Shown: in pieces, positions 23,474 through 32,905 of the stretch
How the letters are laid out: each line of letters begins with the position of its first letter
How positions within the stretch are numbered: position 1 is the first letter of the stretch
Assembly (NCBI RefSeq): GCF_052857255.1
Contig: NC_135497.1
Location: forward strand, 348,890,799-348,954,798
Source: Amblyomma americanum
Taxonomy: Eukaryota; Arthropoda; Arachnida; Ixodida; Ixodidae
DNA length: 64,000 bases
Reading direction: 5' to 3'
Notes under the pieces: model-generated
What the model was told of the DNA's origin: nothing
The model's database searches: none
Seen by the model: only the letters and a program-made list of their open reading frames with translations
Translations under genes and position numbers: made by a program

Positions 23474-25010
23474 TTCATCATCATTATCAGCCTGACTACT
23501 CCCACAGCAGGGCAAAGGCATCTCCAATGTTTCTGCAATTAATCCTCTCCTTGGCCAGCTACGGCGACCATATCCCTGCAAACTTCTTAATCTCATCCGG
23601 CCACCTATCTTTCTGCCGCCCCCTGCTAGGTTTGCCTTCTCTTGCAATCCAATCCGCCGCACGTAAAGAACAGCGGTTATCTTGCATTCGCATTACATGC
23701 CCTGCCCAAGCCCATTTCTTCCTCTTGGCTTCGACTAGGATGTTAGTAACACGTATTTGTTCCTTCACCCACTCTGCCCGCTTCCGTTCTCTTAATGTTA
23801 CACATATCATTTTCATTTCCATAGCTCGCTGCGTTGTTGCTGCTCAACTAAAAATGAACCCTTATAATTAGCCTTCACGTTTGTGCCCCATATTCGAGTA
23901 CCCGTAAAATACAGCTGTTGAGTACTTTTCTCCTGACGAATATTGGCAAACAGCGATTCATGATCTGGGAGAACCGCCATATGCTTTCCACCCCATTCTT
24001 ATTATTCTTGTTACTTCCTTATTTTGATACGGATCAGCGATCACTACCCGCCTTAAGTAGACATATTCGTGTGCCACTTGTCACAACTCGTTACGAATTG
24101 AGAACTGCTGTCCCCTTGCGATACTATTAACATTATTTTGGTTTGCATGCATTTTAATTTTTATACCCACCGCTTTGTTCTGCTTGTCTAACTCAGTGGT
24201 TATGCTTTGCACTTCATGTCCTGAGTGACTTAGCAAGGCAATGTCATCAGCGAATCAGAGATTCTTGAGTTATTCTTCATTAACTCTTGCAACAACCGTT
24301 CCCAGTTCATGCCTCGGAATACCTCCTGTAAACAGGCGCGGAATAGCGTCGCCGAGATCGTGTCTCCTTGCCCGACGCCCTTCCTTATAGGAATGTCATT
24401 CCTGACTTTGTGGAGCACTATGATAGCTGTGTGGTTTTTATAGATATCTTCCAGTATTTTCGCATAAAGCTCTTATACACATAGATTCCGCAATGCTTGA
24501 ATGATTGCTGAGGTTTCCACTTTCTCGTAATTAATCAGAGCTATATATAGGGGCTGGCTGCAATCTGCGCAGTTCCCTAATAGCTGATTGATAGTGTGAA
24601 TATGGTCTATTGTGGGGATCCTATACGAAAACATGTCTGATCAATCGGTTGATTGAAGTCTAAGGTTGCTCTGAATCTAGTAGCGATTACCTTAGTAAAT
24701 TCAGCGTAAATAGTAAATAGTAAATAGGCAACGGACCGTGGCTGATCGCTCTGTAATTTTTCAAGTCCTTGACGTTTCCTTTCTTATTAAGATGAGGTTA
24801 GCGTTCCTTCAAGCTTCTCTTACGCTCGAGATGCTAAGGCATTGCGTGCACTGGGTAGCTAGTTTTTCTAGCACAATGTTGCCTTTATCCTTCAACAGAT
24901 ATGCTGTTACCTTATCCTCACCAGCTGATTTCCCCTTTGCATTGTTCCTACAGCTTACGTGCTTACATTACCAGGCAGAATTAATCGATCTTCACATACG
25001 GCCTCACACC
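23474..25010 (-). pseudogene. RTE-clade LINE, reverse transcriptase remnant
   Basis: Minus-strand fragments in order: KGNIVLEKLATQCTQCLS and REAWKNANLILI-like thumb-side blocks (about 24,800-24,960), KGVGQGDTISATLFRACLQE (about 24,330-24,390), FADDI (24,240-24,254), and the RTE-typical C-terminus WAWAGHVMRMQDNRC with GKPSRGRQKDRWPDEIKKFA (23,559-23,822). The 3' end is CTGATAATGATGATGAAG, the (ATG)n-like tail usual for this group. Many stops and frameshifts. The 5' part with the endonuclease is missing. Confidence 0.85.
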
Positions 25011-25214
25011 ATCATCGCTTCCTTGCTGCGCCACACAAGTTTCGGAAGGCGTATACGTCAAGAAAGGGCAACCAGTCAGGTGGTTGAACATCCGCAGCAA
25101 GGCGGACGTTTCACCTAAGGTCTTCCTCAGTTTTGAAGACATGCTTTTTGATTTAAGAGCGCGCTTTTTTTGGCATTGCCCTGTCAGCGGTGTACAGCTT
25201 CAGAACACAGCTAA

Positions 25215-25264
25215 TACCCCTGTTACACGGGCGTTTTCAACGGCAGTTCAGTTGATTCTCAGTT
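25215..25264 (+). repeat. Harbinger left terminal inverted repeat
   Basis: Pairs with 29,565-29,614 over 50 positions with two differences (positions 6 and 43 of the repeat). Begins TACCCCTGTTACACGGGCG. Confidence 0.93.
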
Positions 25265-25330
25265 GCACTGAACGGCAGTTACCGGTGTTACACGGCAGTG
25301 CTAACTGCCGTTGAAATCTCAACGGCAGTT
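25239..25330 (+). promoter_or_regulatory. Subterminal array of AACGGCAGTT motifs (left end)
   Basis: The 10-base word AACGGCAGTT occurs at 25,239, 25,271, 25,303 (inverted) and 25,321. The first three are exactly 32 bases apart, about three helical turns. The right end has two more, at 29,546 and 29,581 (inverted). YAACNG is the consensus Myb recognition core, and in studied Harbinger elements the Myb-like protein binds subterminal DNA, so these are inferred binding sites for the element's own Myb-like protein. Confidence 0.6.
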
Positions 25331-25664
25331 GAGTTCGACTGAGATCGGGGACCCCAGTTGAACGGCCAACTGACAAGATGGCGACCAACTGGCCGAAAAA
25401 CTTGCCCCCTTAATGGATTGTCTTGGCTCAGTGTGCAGCGGCATAAGAAAAGCATAAAACTAAATAAACAAGACAAATAAAACTTGAGATGCATTAAACA
25501 AACGTATAAAAATAAAACAAAACAACAAAGAGGTCTACTTAGTTAAAAGTTTTGTCGCGTGATCACGTGACTGAAGGCGTGATCACGTGACTGTCCGAGT
25601 GCCGCGCGAAGTGTGAACCGTGTGAGCGGCGCAGTAGCAGTTGTAGCAGCACGTGGGCAGCAGC

Positions 25665-27534
25665 ATGGAAACCACCGAAGAAAGTTTGGCAGCAGCGCAG
25701 CGTGGCCCCGTCGTGGCCAAGCGCTTCGTATGGACGGAAGCGATGACGAACCTTTTGATTGATTTATGGGAAGATTACCTTCCCCAGCTGCGATCGCAGA
25801 AACATAAGGCATCTTTATATGCTGAAATGACCGTGCGGTTCAATGAACTAATCGCCAGCACGTGTTACTGCGTAACAGTCAAGCAGGTGCGGCAGAAGCT
25901 GGAGAATTTGAATCAGCAGTACAGGTAAGTGGCTGCGTTATTATAATTCAGTACGAACTTTGCTGCCTAAAAGCGTTTGTCACCCGGCTTGGACAGACAG
26001 GAACATGCAGAATGACAATGTTTACTTGGCAGCTAGCAAGATCAGTGGCGCTGTATTGCAGATTGCTATATGTGCGATTGCAATTTCAGCTTGGCACAAT
26101 ACTATCTGCAGCTCTACTGTAACCTCTATCGCTTGCATTTCCACGGTACAGGAAGCTTTGTTGGTAGTACCGAGAGTGTTGATCAAAAGGAATAACTAGA
26201 TTACACTCGGCTTGGCAGAGCGCCCACGCACAAAAATAAAACGTGTGGGTAAGTGGAGGGATGGAATTCCAGAACAAATAAGTTCCAGATAATCTTAGGG
26301 ATCGTCGGAAATGGCTATTGAAACGGTGGAGTGTACCCAGAATGTGGGAAACAGAAGTGTTCATTTACTGAGTGATTGTCGACTTCAAATGAAACAATTT
26401 TCTGCAATTGTTCCGGCATTTGCTTGCGTTGAAAAAAGAAATTATTTTTAGTGGTTCACCAAGAGAGCCTCACAATTCCATACGTTGCGACTGAATACCT
26501 TTAATGGTAAGAAATGTTGCCACAATTATAAAATTGCTGTTTATGCTTCTCTTTATGTACAGGAAGCGTGTGAGATGCTCAACTGGGTCTGGTGCCATCC
26601 AGTGGCCTTACTTTTACCGCCTGCACCGATTTTTGGGAACGTTGCCTTGCAATGATGGAAGCCTTTTAGAAGAAAGTTTCCAGGTGGGTCAGTTGAGATA
26701 CGTTCTCTGAAGTCAAGACTGGAATGTATGATTTTGAATCAAATGAACAGTTTGTCTTGCAAAATTGCAGCCATATAGTGCAGAATGTTACCTTGACAGT
26801 AATAAATACATCATGCATGATGTCAAAGCAGATCACTTTATTGCACATTTGAGTCTTATCGGTATAGTTGTCTTGCTGTATGACACCGCACCCTGTATTG
26901 TAGTAAGGTCAACAACAAAAATTGTCTGCAAAATATTAGCTAATTCAACAAGTACAGATAGCAAGAGTCCAAAAAAAGTCGGCCATTAACGATGTGTTGG
27001 TGAAGGTACAAGTTTCTAGAAGCACCATTTCCTTTATTCACGAATGTAAAATTCGGCCATGAAACAAGTTAAAAGCAAATGAAAGTTTGAAGCTCGGCAC
27101 ATAACAGTACAAGGAAGTGTACTGGGGTTACTTATGTAAATGTTCCTCTTTTCTTTCAGCTGGGGGTGGTCACTGAAATGTCAGCAGGTGCGGAAGTGGT
27201 AGCTTCTTCACCAGAAGAGGCTGCAGACGCAACTGCACTGGGCACAAAGGAGGAGGTCTTCGGAAGTGGGAGCCCATCGTCAGGATGCAGCAGATCAGAT
27301 GGGCCTGCAGCAACAGGAAACTTTAGATGCACTTCTCGAGGAGAGAAACGAAAAAAGAGTTCTGCATTCGACCGACTTATGAATGCTTACGAAGCAGAGT
27401 CAAAAAGAGCAGCCCTACTCTCTCAAGAGGAACTGAAAATTGCAAGAAAGGCAAACCGCTTGCAAAAAGAAGCTAATGAGATACAGAAAGGGATTCTTAA
27501 TGTCATATCTAAATATTTCAATAATGGAGTTTAA
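25665..27534 (+). CDS. Myb/SANT-like DNA-binding protein of Harbinger transposon
   Basis: Three exons, 25,665-25,924, 26,563-26,683 and 27,160-27,534, with donors GTAAGTGG and GTGGGTCA and acceptors TGTACAG and TTTCTTTCAG, join in frame to a 251-residue protein. The apparent earlier start at 25,653 is GTG, so the ATG at 25,665 is chosen. Exon 1 encodes a Myb/SANT-like (MADF-like) trihelix domain of about 75 residues: FVWTEAMTNLLIDLWEDYLP, then LYAEM and VRQKLENLNQQYR across the splice. Exon 2 has the WPYFYRLHRFLGT block. Exon 3 is Ser/Glu-rich, with a basic stretch RGEKRKK (possible nuclear localisation signal) and an amphipathic C-terminal helix rich in Glu, Lys and Ala. The protein is expected to bind the transposon ends and assist the transposase. 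An AATAAA overlaps the stop region at 27,533. No disabling change is seen. Confidence 0.88.
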
Positions 27535-27558
27535 TAAAATGTGAAGGTGTGAGCAAGT

Positions 27559-27662
27559 AAGACGAAAAGCGCGAAAAAACACACGGACGCTAGAAAGACG
27601 AAGGACAAGCACTTGTCCTTCGTTTTTCTTGCGTCCGTGTGTTTTTTCGCGCTTTTCGTCTT
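27559..27662. repeat. Near-perfect 104-bp palindrome between convergent genes
   Basis: Two 51-base arms centred at 27,610/27,611 pair with few mismatches; each contains GCGCGAAAAAACACACGGAC or its complement. It lies just after the Myb-like stop codon and polyadenylation signal and about 215 bp beyond the transposase stop, so it could fold in both converging transcripts. It may be a foldback miniature element inserted in the 3' UTR. Confidence 0.92.
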
Positions 27663-27878
27663 AAAATGTATTACAAACTAGCCCACACCCACACCTTACT
27701 GAGCGAGTCTTGTTTTCTTTTTTCGCTTCCAAAAGCACAGGCTTTCTTCAACAGACATATGCGGCTGTCATTCTATTACTGTGCAGCAACATAAAACAGT
27801 TTTTCCTGCGCACATTCACCTGTCATTATTTAAATTTTATAAGGTCTGAAATGATTCCAGATTGGAGAGTGGTGAAAC

Positions 27879-29129
27879 TTACACATTCATGGTCAGGAGA
27901 TGCCTTGCCAGAGCGCTTCGGACTCTCTCTGCGGACACACTTGCAGCGCTGCTAATGCTCACTGGCTGTTGAAGCTGATTGCCAACTTCTTCACTCCAGT
28001 GGCTGTCGCACTCATCTCGCATTTGCTCACAAATGTTATGAATAGTACAGCACGCTAGCACAATACGATTGGCATGGCAAATATCACATTCTAGCCCCTT
28101 CAAAATTCTGAATCTTGCCTTCAACCTTCCGAAAGCATTTTCTACAACACGCCTTGCCTTTGACAACGTGTAATTAAAGACGTTCACAGCTTCATCTCCT
28201 GTTTGACGGTGATGGTACGGCTTCATTAGATGAGGCAGTAGGGGAAAAGCTTGATCGCACAATATGATGGCTCCAACCTCTTCTCCTGCAATTACCTTCC
28301 TTGGCACCGAAAAGAAGCCTGCCTCAGCTAACTTTGGTATCACAGTGCAGTCATAAACACTGGAATCATGGTTTTTACCAGGTGATCCCACAATCGTATG
28401 CATAAACTTGTATGCGTGGTCAACAAGTGCCAGCAAGATTATACTATACCACCCCTTATAGTTAAAGTAATCTTGGGCATTTTCTTTGGGCGGTGAAACT
28501 TTGATGTGGCACCCGTCGAGGGCACCGAACCCTTGTGGGAACCCAGTCACGGCTGTGAATTGTCTGACGTGGTCTTCTATCTCGTTTCTTGTGGGCATCT
28601 TCATCACCAAAGGCTTTAGTTCGTCCACAGCAACGTCACAAAATTCCCTAAAGATTACATTCACGGAAGGGCGGCTCACTCCGAAAAGATTTGCCACGGT
28701 TCTTTCTTCACCCGAAGTAGCGAGCCTATACAGGGACAGAGCAACGCGTTTCTCCAAGGGGATAGCCCTCCTCATGTTAGTGTCTACTCACTGAAGCCGC
28801 CTGCAGTAGCTTACAATATAGGCGAACGTTTGCCTCGTTACTCTAAAGTTCGCCTTAAAATCTTGGTCCGAGAGCGTTAGCACTGTAGTGTCATACCAGG
28901 ACGGGGGCCGATGAAGCGACCACAGTCGTGGCTCCGCGCACATATCTAATGCGCATGCCATGAGGAAGCGGCACCGGTTCTCCGCCGCTTGCCTCTTCCT
29001 TTTTATGGTGAACTTCTTCAGTAGCTGTGCGTGCAACTCACATCTTTTGTAAGCAAGAAAAGCCTGCTGCTGCACCAGCAGAAGGCACAGCTCATCGTGG
29101 CGATTCCGATCGCGCTGATATTCCAACAT
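27879..29129 (-). pseudogene. Harbinger DDE transposase (HARBI1-like), one in-frame TGA
   Basis: One reading frame runs from the ATG at 29,129 (MLEYQRDRNRHDEL) to a stop at 27,879, interrupted only by TGA at 28,788-28,790, between YCRRLQ and VDTNMRRAIPLEKRV. An N-terminal segment with LSDQDFKANFRVTRQTFAYI is followed by a helix-turn-helix (ERTVANLFGVSRPSVNVIFR). The DDE_Tnp_4 nuclease follows, with first Asp in GALDGCHIKV, second Asp in ILCDQAFPLLP and Glu in RRVVENAFGRLKARF. All three catalytic residues are present. The total, about 416 codons, is near the usual size for Harbinger transposases. CGA to TGA would explain the stop by a single transition. An alternative is a start at 28,775 giving 298 residues that keep the catalytic core. 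Confidence 0.9.
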
Positions 29130-29564
29130 AGCCGGTTTGCGTGCGTCACAGAGCCGAAGCGAGCAAGCGCACCGCAGCAATAAAATGCTTCGAAGTAGAC
29201 ACGTTATAAAAAGGCAGCTTTCGACGATGGATGGGCCGGCACATGATGGATTGCAAGAAGCGTCACAAAGAAAACGACGACCAAAAAACCGGCCCACACA
29301 TCGGATAGTCTTGGCTACCAACCGACATCGTCGTGCAAATTTCTACACCAAACCAAAAAATACGCAAAAATAATTGTAACTATAAAAGAATATATACACT
29401 GCGGACATTTACAACAATAAAAAAATGCATGCACTGCTTTTTTTTATATTTTTAGTTGGCTCTAGTTGCGAGGTCACGTGGTTAGAGGGCTAACTGAACT
29501 GAACGCGAAGTGCTCGTGTAACAGCAAGCGATTCCAGTTGAGTTCAACGGCAGTTGAGATCCTC

Positions 29565-29614
29565 AACTGAGGATCAACTGAACTGCCGTTGAAAACGCCC
29601 GTGTAACACGGGTA
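29565..29614 (-). repeat. Harbinger right terminal inverted repeat
   Basis: Reverse complement of 25,215-25,264 with two differences. Followed directly by the TAA target duplication. Confidence 0.93.
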
Positions 29615-29617
29615 TAA

Positions 29618-31979
29618 GACTTACGAAATAGAAGGCGAGTTAACTAATAGAAAGTTGATAACTTTTCAATCATGTTTGTTCGTCTTGTTACTTATTGAGA
29701 GGTTTGCAGCCCACAATAAATAATACCCATATCAGTTTTTAGAATTTCGAAAACTCCGCAGCGTATCGGGTTTTTGAAGTCCCACTATGCCACTTCACGG
29801 ATTCACACGGTTGAAGTTGAGGAGAGGAAGAGGAAACTTGACACCACTCTAGGATCTGACAATTATTATAGCGTTGACGACGTAAAGTTTTATCATCATC
29901 ATCATCATGCCTTAGGCGCAGAGGCCCAACAAGGTTTGGCTGTTTAAACGAGTTACATCCCCTGGAAGGATTGCTTTGTCTGCAGGTTTTTTGAAAGTGC
30001 ATGAATTTTGCTGCGATGTTTGAAACACTTATTTGGCTACAGCGCCCAGGGTAACTGTTTTTCGATAATCAGAAAAATCAGATGGACAATATTTAGGACG
30101 GGCTACGTGTCGCTATATAATGAAGGGGACAAACAGTCGTAGTTAGAAACTTTACTATTCAATATTAGTTAACCTGCCTGGCAGTTAGCACATCTCAGAA
30201 GCATTCTAATGTGCTACGCCATGCACTGACAATGTCATGCGAAAAAAATACACTTCGAACTCAAAATGCCTATCTGTAAATATTGTAGAACCTCAGAGGT
30301 GAAACACCCAGTATACCTGCACTGTTATCGGGACAGTGACCTCGTTAAATGTTGTGGTTCTGCTTACTCACCGTTCATGCGGCTTTTCCACGCACTAAAC
30401 AGCCTTATTAACATGAAAAGTTCGCACTTAATTGATTTTAGTTTATCACAGGCAAAAATGTTATAGTTTAAGGCGTTACCTGAGTGTCCTCTTTAAGAGC
30501 CTACTGAAGTCTGTCCCAAATGGATACAGAATCATGACACAACAGAAATAATTTCATTTGTGCAACAGTTTCTTGTTGCTCGCCGAAGTACCAATTCACT
30601 GACCACGGCACAAACGTCCCCTTGAAACGAAGGCACTTCTTAACGTGTTAGGTCCATTTGTAACGTGTAAAAAAGGTTTTTTTTGTGGCTAGTTAATTCT
30701 AAATCCGCTGAACTCGCTTTAATACACTGTTGTCAGAAACACTACGCATGGCTACAGGTACATGTGTAGAGGAAGTGATGTCTGATCAGAATCTTTGTCG
30801 TCTGCCTTCTGGAGTGGCTGTACAGGGGTTCTGAGGAAAGGCGAAGAGTGAGGAAATCGAATGTATCAGCACCAAATTATTTCACGGTTATATGCAGAAA
30901 ACGCAGATGAGCTCTTTTAAACATAGCTTCTAGGAAGAGGTGGTTCTGAAAAATAAAGAAACCCTCAAACAAGTTGATGGGCAAAAAGTGCACGCCAGAT
31001 TCTCCAGACTCTATCAAGGGAGAGAAAAAAATTATCTACGCATAGCCCCGCTTGGACAGCGCTCCAGAAAAGTAACAAAAATTCCGTGAAGAGCACACAG
31101 CTCCTTCCTCGCACAATGCAACACTTGCAACAGTGTCGCAACACAACTTTTCAACGAAGATGTAGCAAAGTTGTATCCGTGCAGATACGATGTGCTCCCA
31201 ACACATCAGACCCTGCTTTTTTATCGTACTCTTTTTATCAAAAGAAATAGGCCTACGTGATTAGCTTGGGCGAAAATCCTAACTTTGCACTGTAGTAGCG
31301 AGAAGCCGCGATTAGCTGCGTTTTTGAAAGTATTGAGGTATTCGCAAGTTTCTTCGCCAATAAGGAGTGCCAGTGGAATTCAAACATGGCTGTCCCAGAG
31401 ATGATTCCGCGGCCACGTTGTTTGGCGCAGTGCTGAGCAGACGATTTCAGTGCTGTGTCGCGATGATTACTACTCTATTGGGCATCACCACCACAAAAAG
31501 GCCTTTAGCACGCATTGCTGATGCGATAGAAACTACCAGACACTGATATGGCTGTTCTGTTATGCAAAACATTCCACTATTGGCTGTGTGGGGCTTAAGA
31601 TTCGACACAGATACGAAACGGCACTAATCGCGGCAGGGACACGTGGAACGAGAGCACACACAGAAGCCGAAAATTTTCAGGTGCTTGCATTTATGCTACT
31701 TTCGGAAGCCAGCCTTTCAAGCTTTGCTTTTTACGCACGCAGTAAGTGTTCTCTCAGTTCGTAGTCGCAACGCATACGCCCCCCGAAACTGTCAGCCTAG
31801 ACAAGCAAAACAGAAAGAATCGTGGCCTGGGTGCCACAATAAACAAAGCAGCAGTGATAGCCTGCGGTGCCCATTTCAGCCCAACCCATTTCTTTTGGAA
31901 CCCGTATACCTAAGCGATCATGTTGACTGAGATAAATTTCATACAGCTAAGCCCTGACGGAAACATTTTTTTAGTAGCT
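29618..31979. other. Intergenic, no gene recognised
   Basis: AT-rich, with a short (ATC)n run at about 29,892-29,910. No coding, RNA or repeat signature recognised. Confidence 0.4.
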
Positions 31980-32222
31980 AGCCACAGCGGTGGCTATGTG
32001 GTTTTTGCGATCGGCTGATGGCCCGAATGACGCGGTTTCGATCCCGTCCGCGGAGGTCGCATTTCAATGGTGGCGAAATCTAGAGGCCCGTGTACTGTGT
32101 GATGTCAGTGCTCGTTAAAGAACCCTACGTGGTTGAAATTTCCGGAGCCCTTGACTACGACATCCCCCATAGGATAAGTCGCTTTGGGAAGTTAAACCCC
32201 CTAAACCGTAAACCGATTTTTT
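31980..32222 (+). mobile_element. tRNA-derived SINE
   Basis: Starts AGCCACAGCGGTGGCTATGT, with a B-box-like GGTTTCGATCCC, then GTGTACTGTGTGATGTCAG, GTGGTTGAAATTTCCGGAGC and GTCGCTTTGGGAAGTTAA. Same subfamily as the copies at 12,504 and 38,966. Confidence 0.88.
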
Positions 32223-32587
32223 TCAGCACCTGTCGCTTGCGAATACGAGCCGTAGCTCCTCGGCGCAACATATGCTACTGCCGTGTGCCGTTGTGTCTCG
32301 AAATAAAGTTCAGTATACAATAAAAAAGAGTAATTTCAGGTATTGCAGCCATTCAATCGCGCAAGGAGAATTCTTTTCATTGCCTACAATGTACCTGTAG
32401 GGCCACGTGGTCACTGCAGCAAAATGTTGCTTTGAAGGGCGGATCCGCAAGCTAACGTCAGGTATGAGTACCGCTCACCCGTGGTGCACTAGACGAGATC
32501 TGTGCAGAAGAAATGTGTACTGAAAGCTGTCACGTGGTCACAGGATTTTCAGTTCTAACCTTTATGACGCGGCGAATTTAAACCCGC

Positions 32588-32905
32588 GCCGAAAATGTGT
32601 GGCATAATAAAAACGATAGCTGAAACGATAAGGGACCAGAAGCGGGCAGAGTTGGCTGAGAGAACAAACGCGGGTTAATGGCACCTTAGTCGAAATCGAC
32701 AAGATGAATTGGGCTTGGACGGGGCATATAATGCCAATGCAAGATAACCTCGGGGGAAGGCAGAAAATAAGGTGAACGGATGAGATAAAGAAGTTTGCGG
32801 GGATACGGCGGACGCAGCTGATACAGGACAGGGTTAACTGAAGAGATGTGGGATAGGCCTTTGCCCTGCAATAGACATAGCCAGGCTGATAATGATGGTG
32901 ATGGA
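32588..32905 (+). pseudogene. RTE-clade LINE 3' end fragment
   Basis: The plus strand encodes, across breaks, REQTRVNGT, MNWAWTGHIMPMQDN, TDEIKKFAGI and a stop-interrupted end with GLCPAV-like text. It is followed by CAGGCTGATAATGATGGTG, the RTE tail. It matches the 3' part of the larger RTE remnant at 23.5-25.0 kb. Only the last roughly 300 bases of the element are present. Confidence 0.75.

Larger units (their letters stand above)
25215..29614. mobile_element. PIF/Harbinger DNA transposon, structurally complete (4.4 kb)
   Basis: The element is flanked by a TAA target duplication (25,212-25,214 and 29,615-29,617), the 3-bp TWA duplication characteristic of Harbinger. Its terminal inverted repeats are about 50 bp with two mismatches, both starting TACCC and containing TGTTACACGGGCG. 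Inside are the two genes expected of an autonomous Harbinger, a Myb/SANT-like protein on + and a DDE transposase on -, arranged convergently. A 104-bp palindrome separates them. The only obvious damage is one in-frame stop in the transposase. It is the best preserved mobile element in the window. Confidence 0.95.

Noticed and set aside
25653..25664. Earlier start for the Harbinger Myb-like gene
   Set aside because: The codon is GTG, not ATG; in a eukaryotic gene the ATG at 25,665 is preferred.
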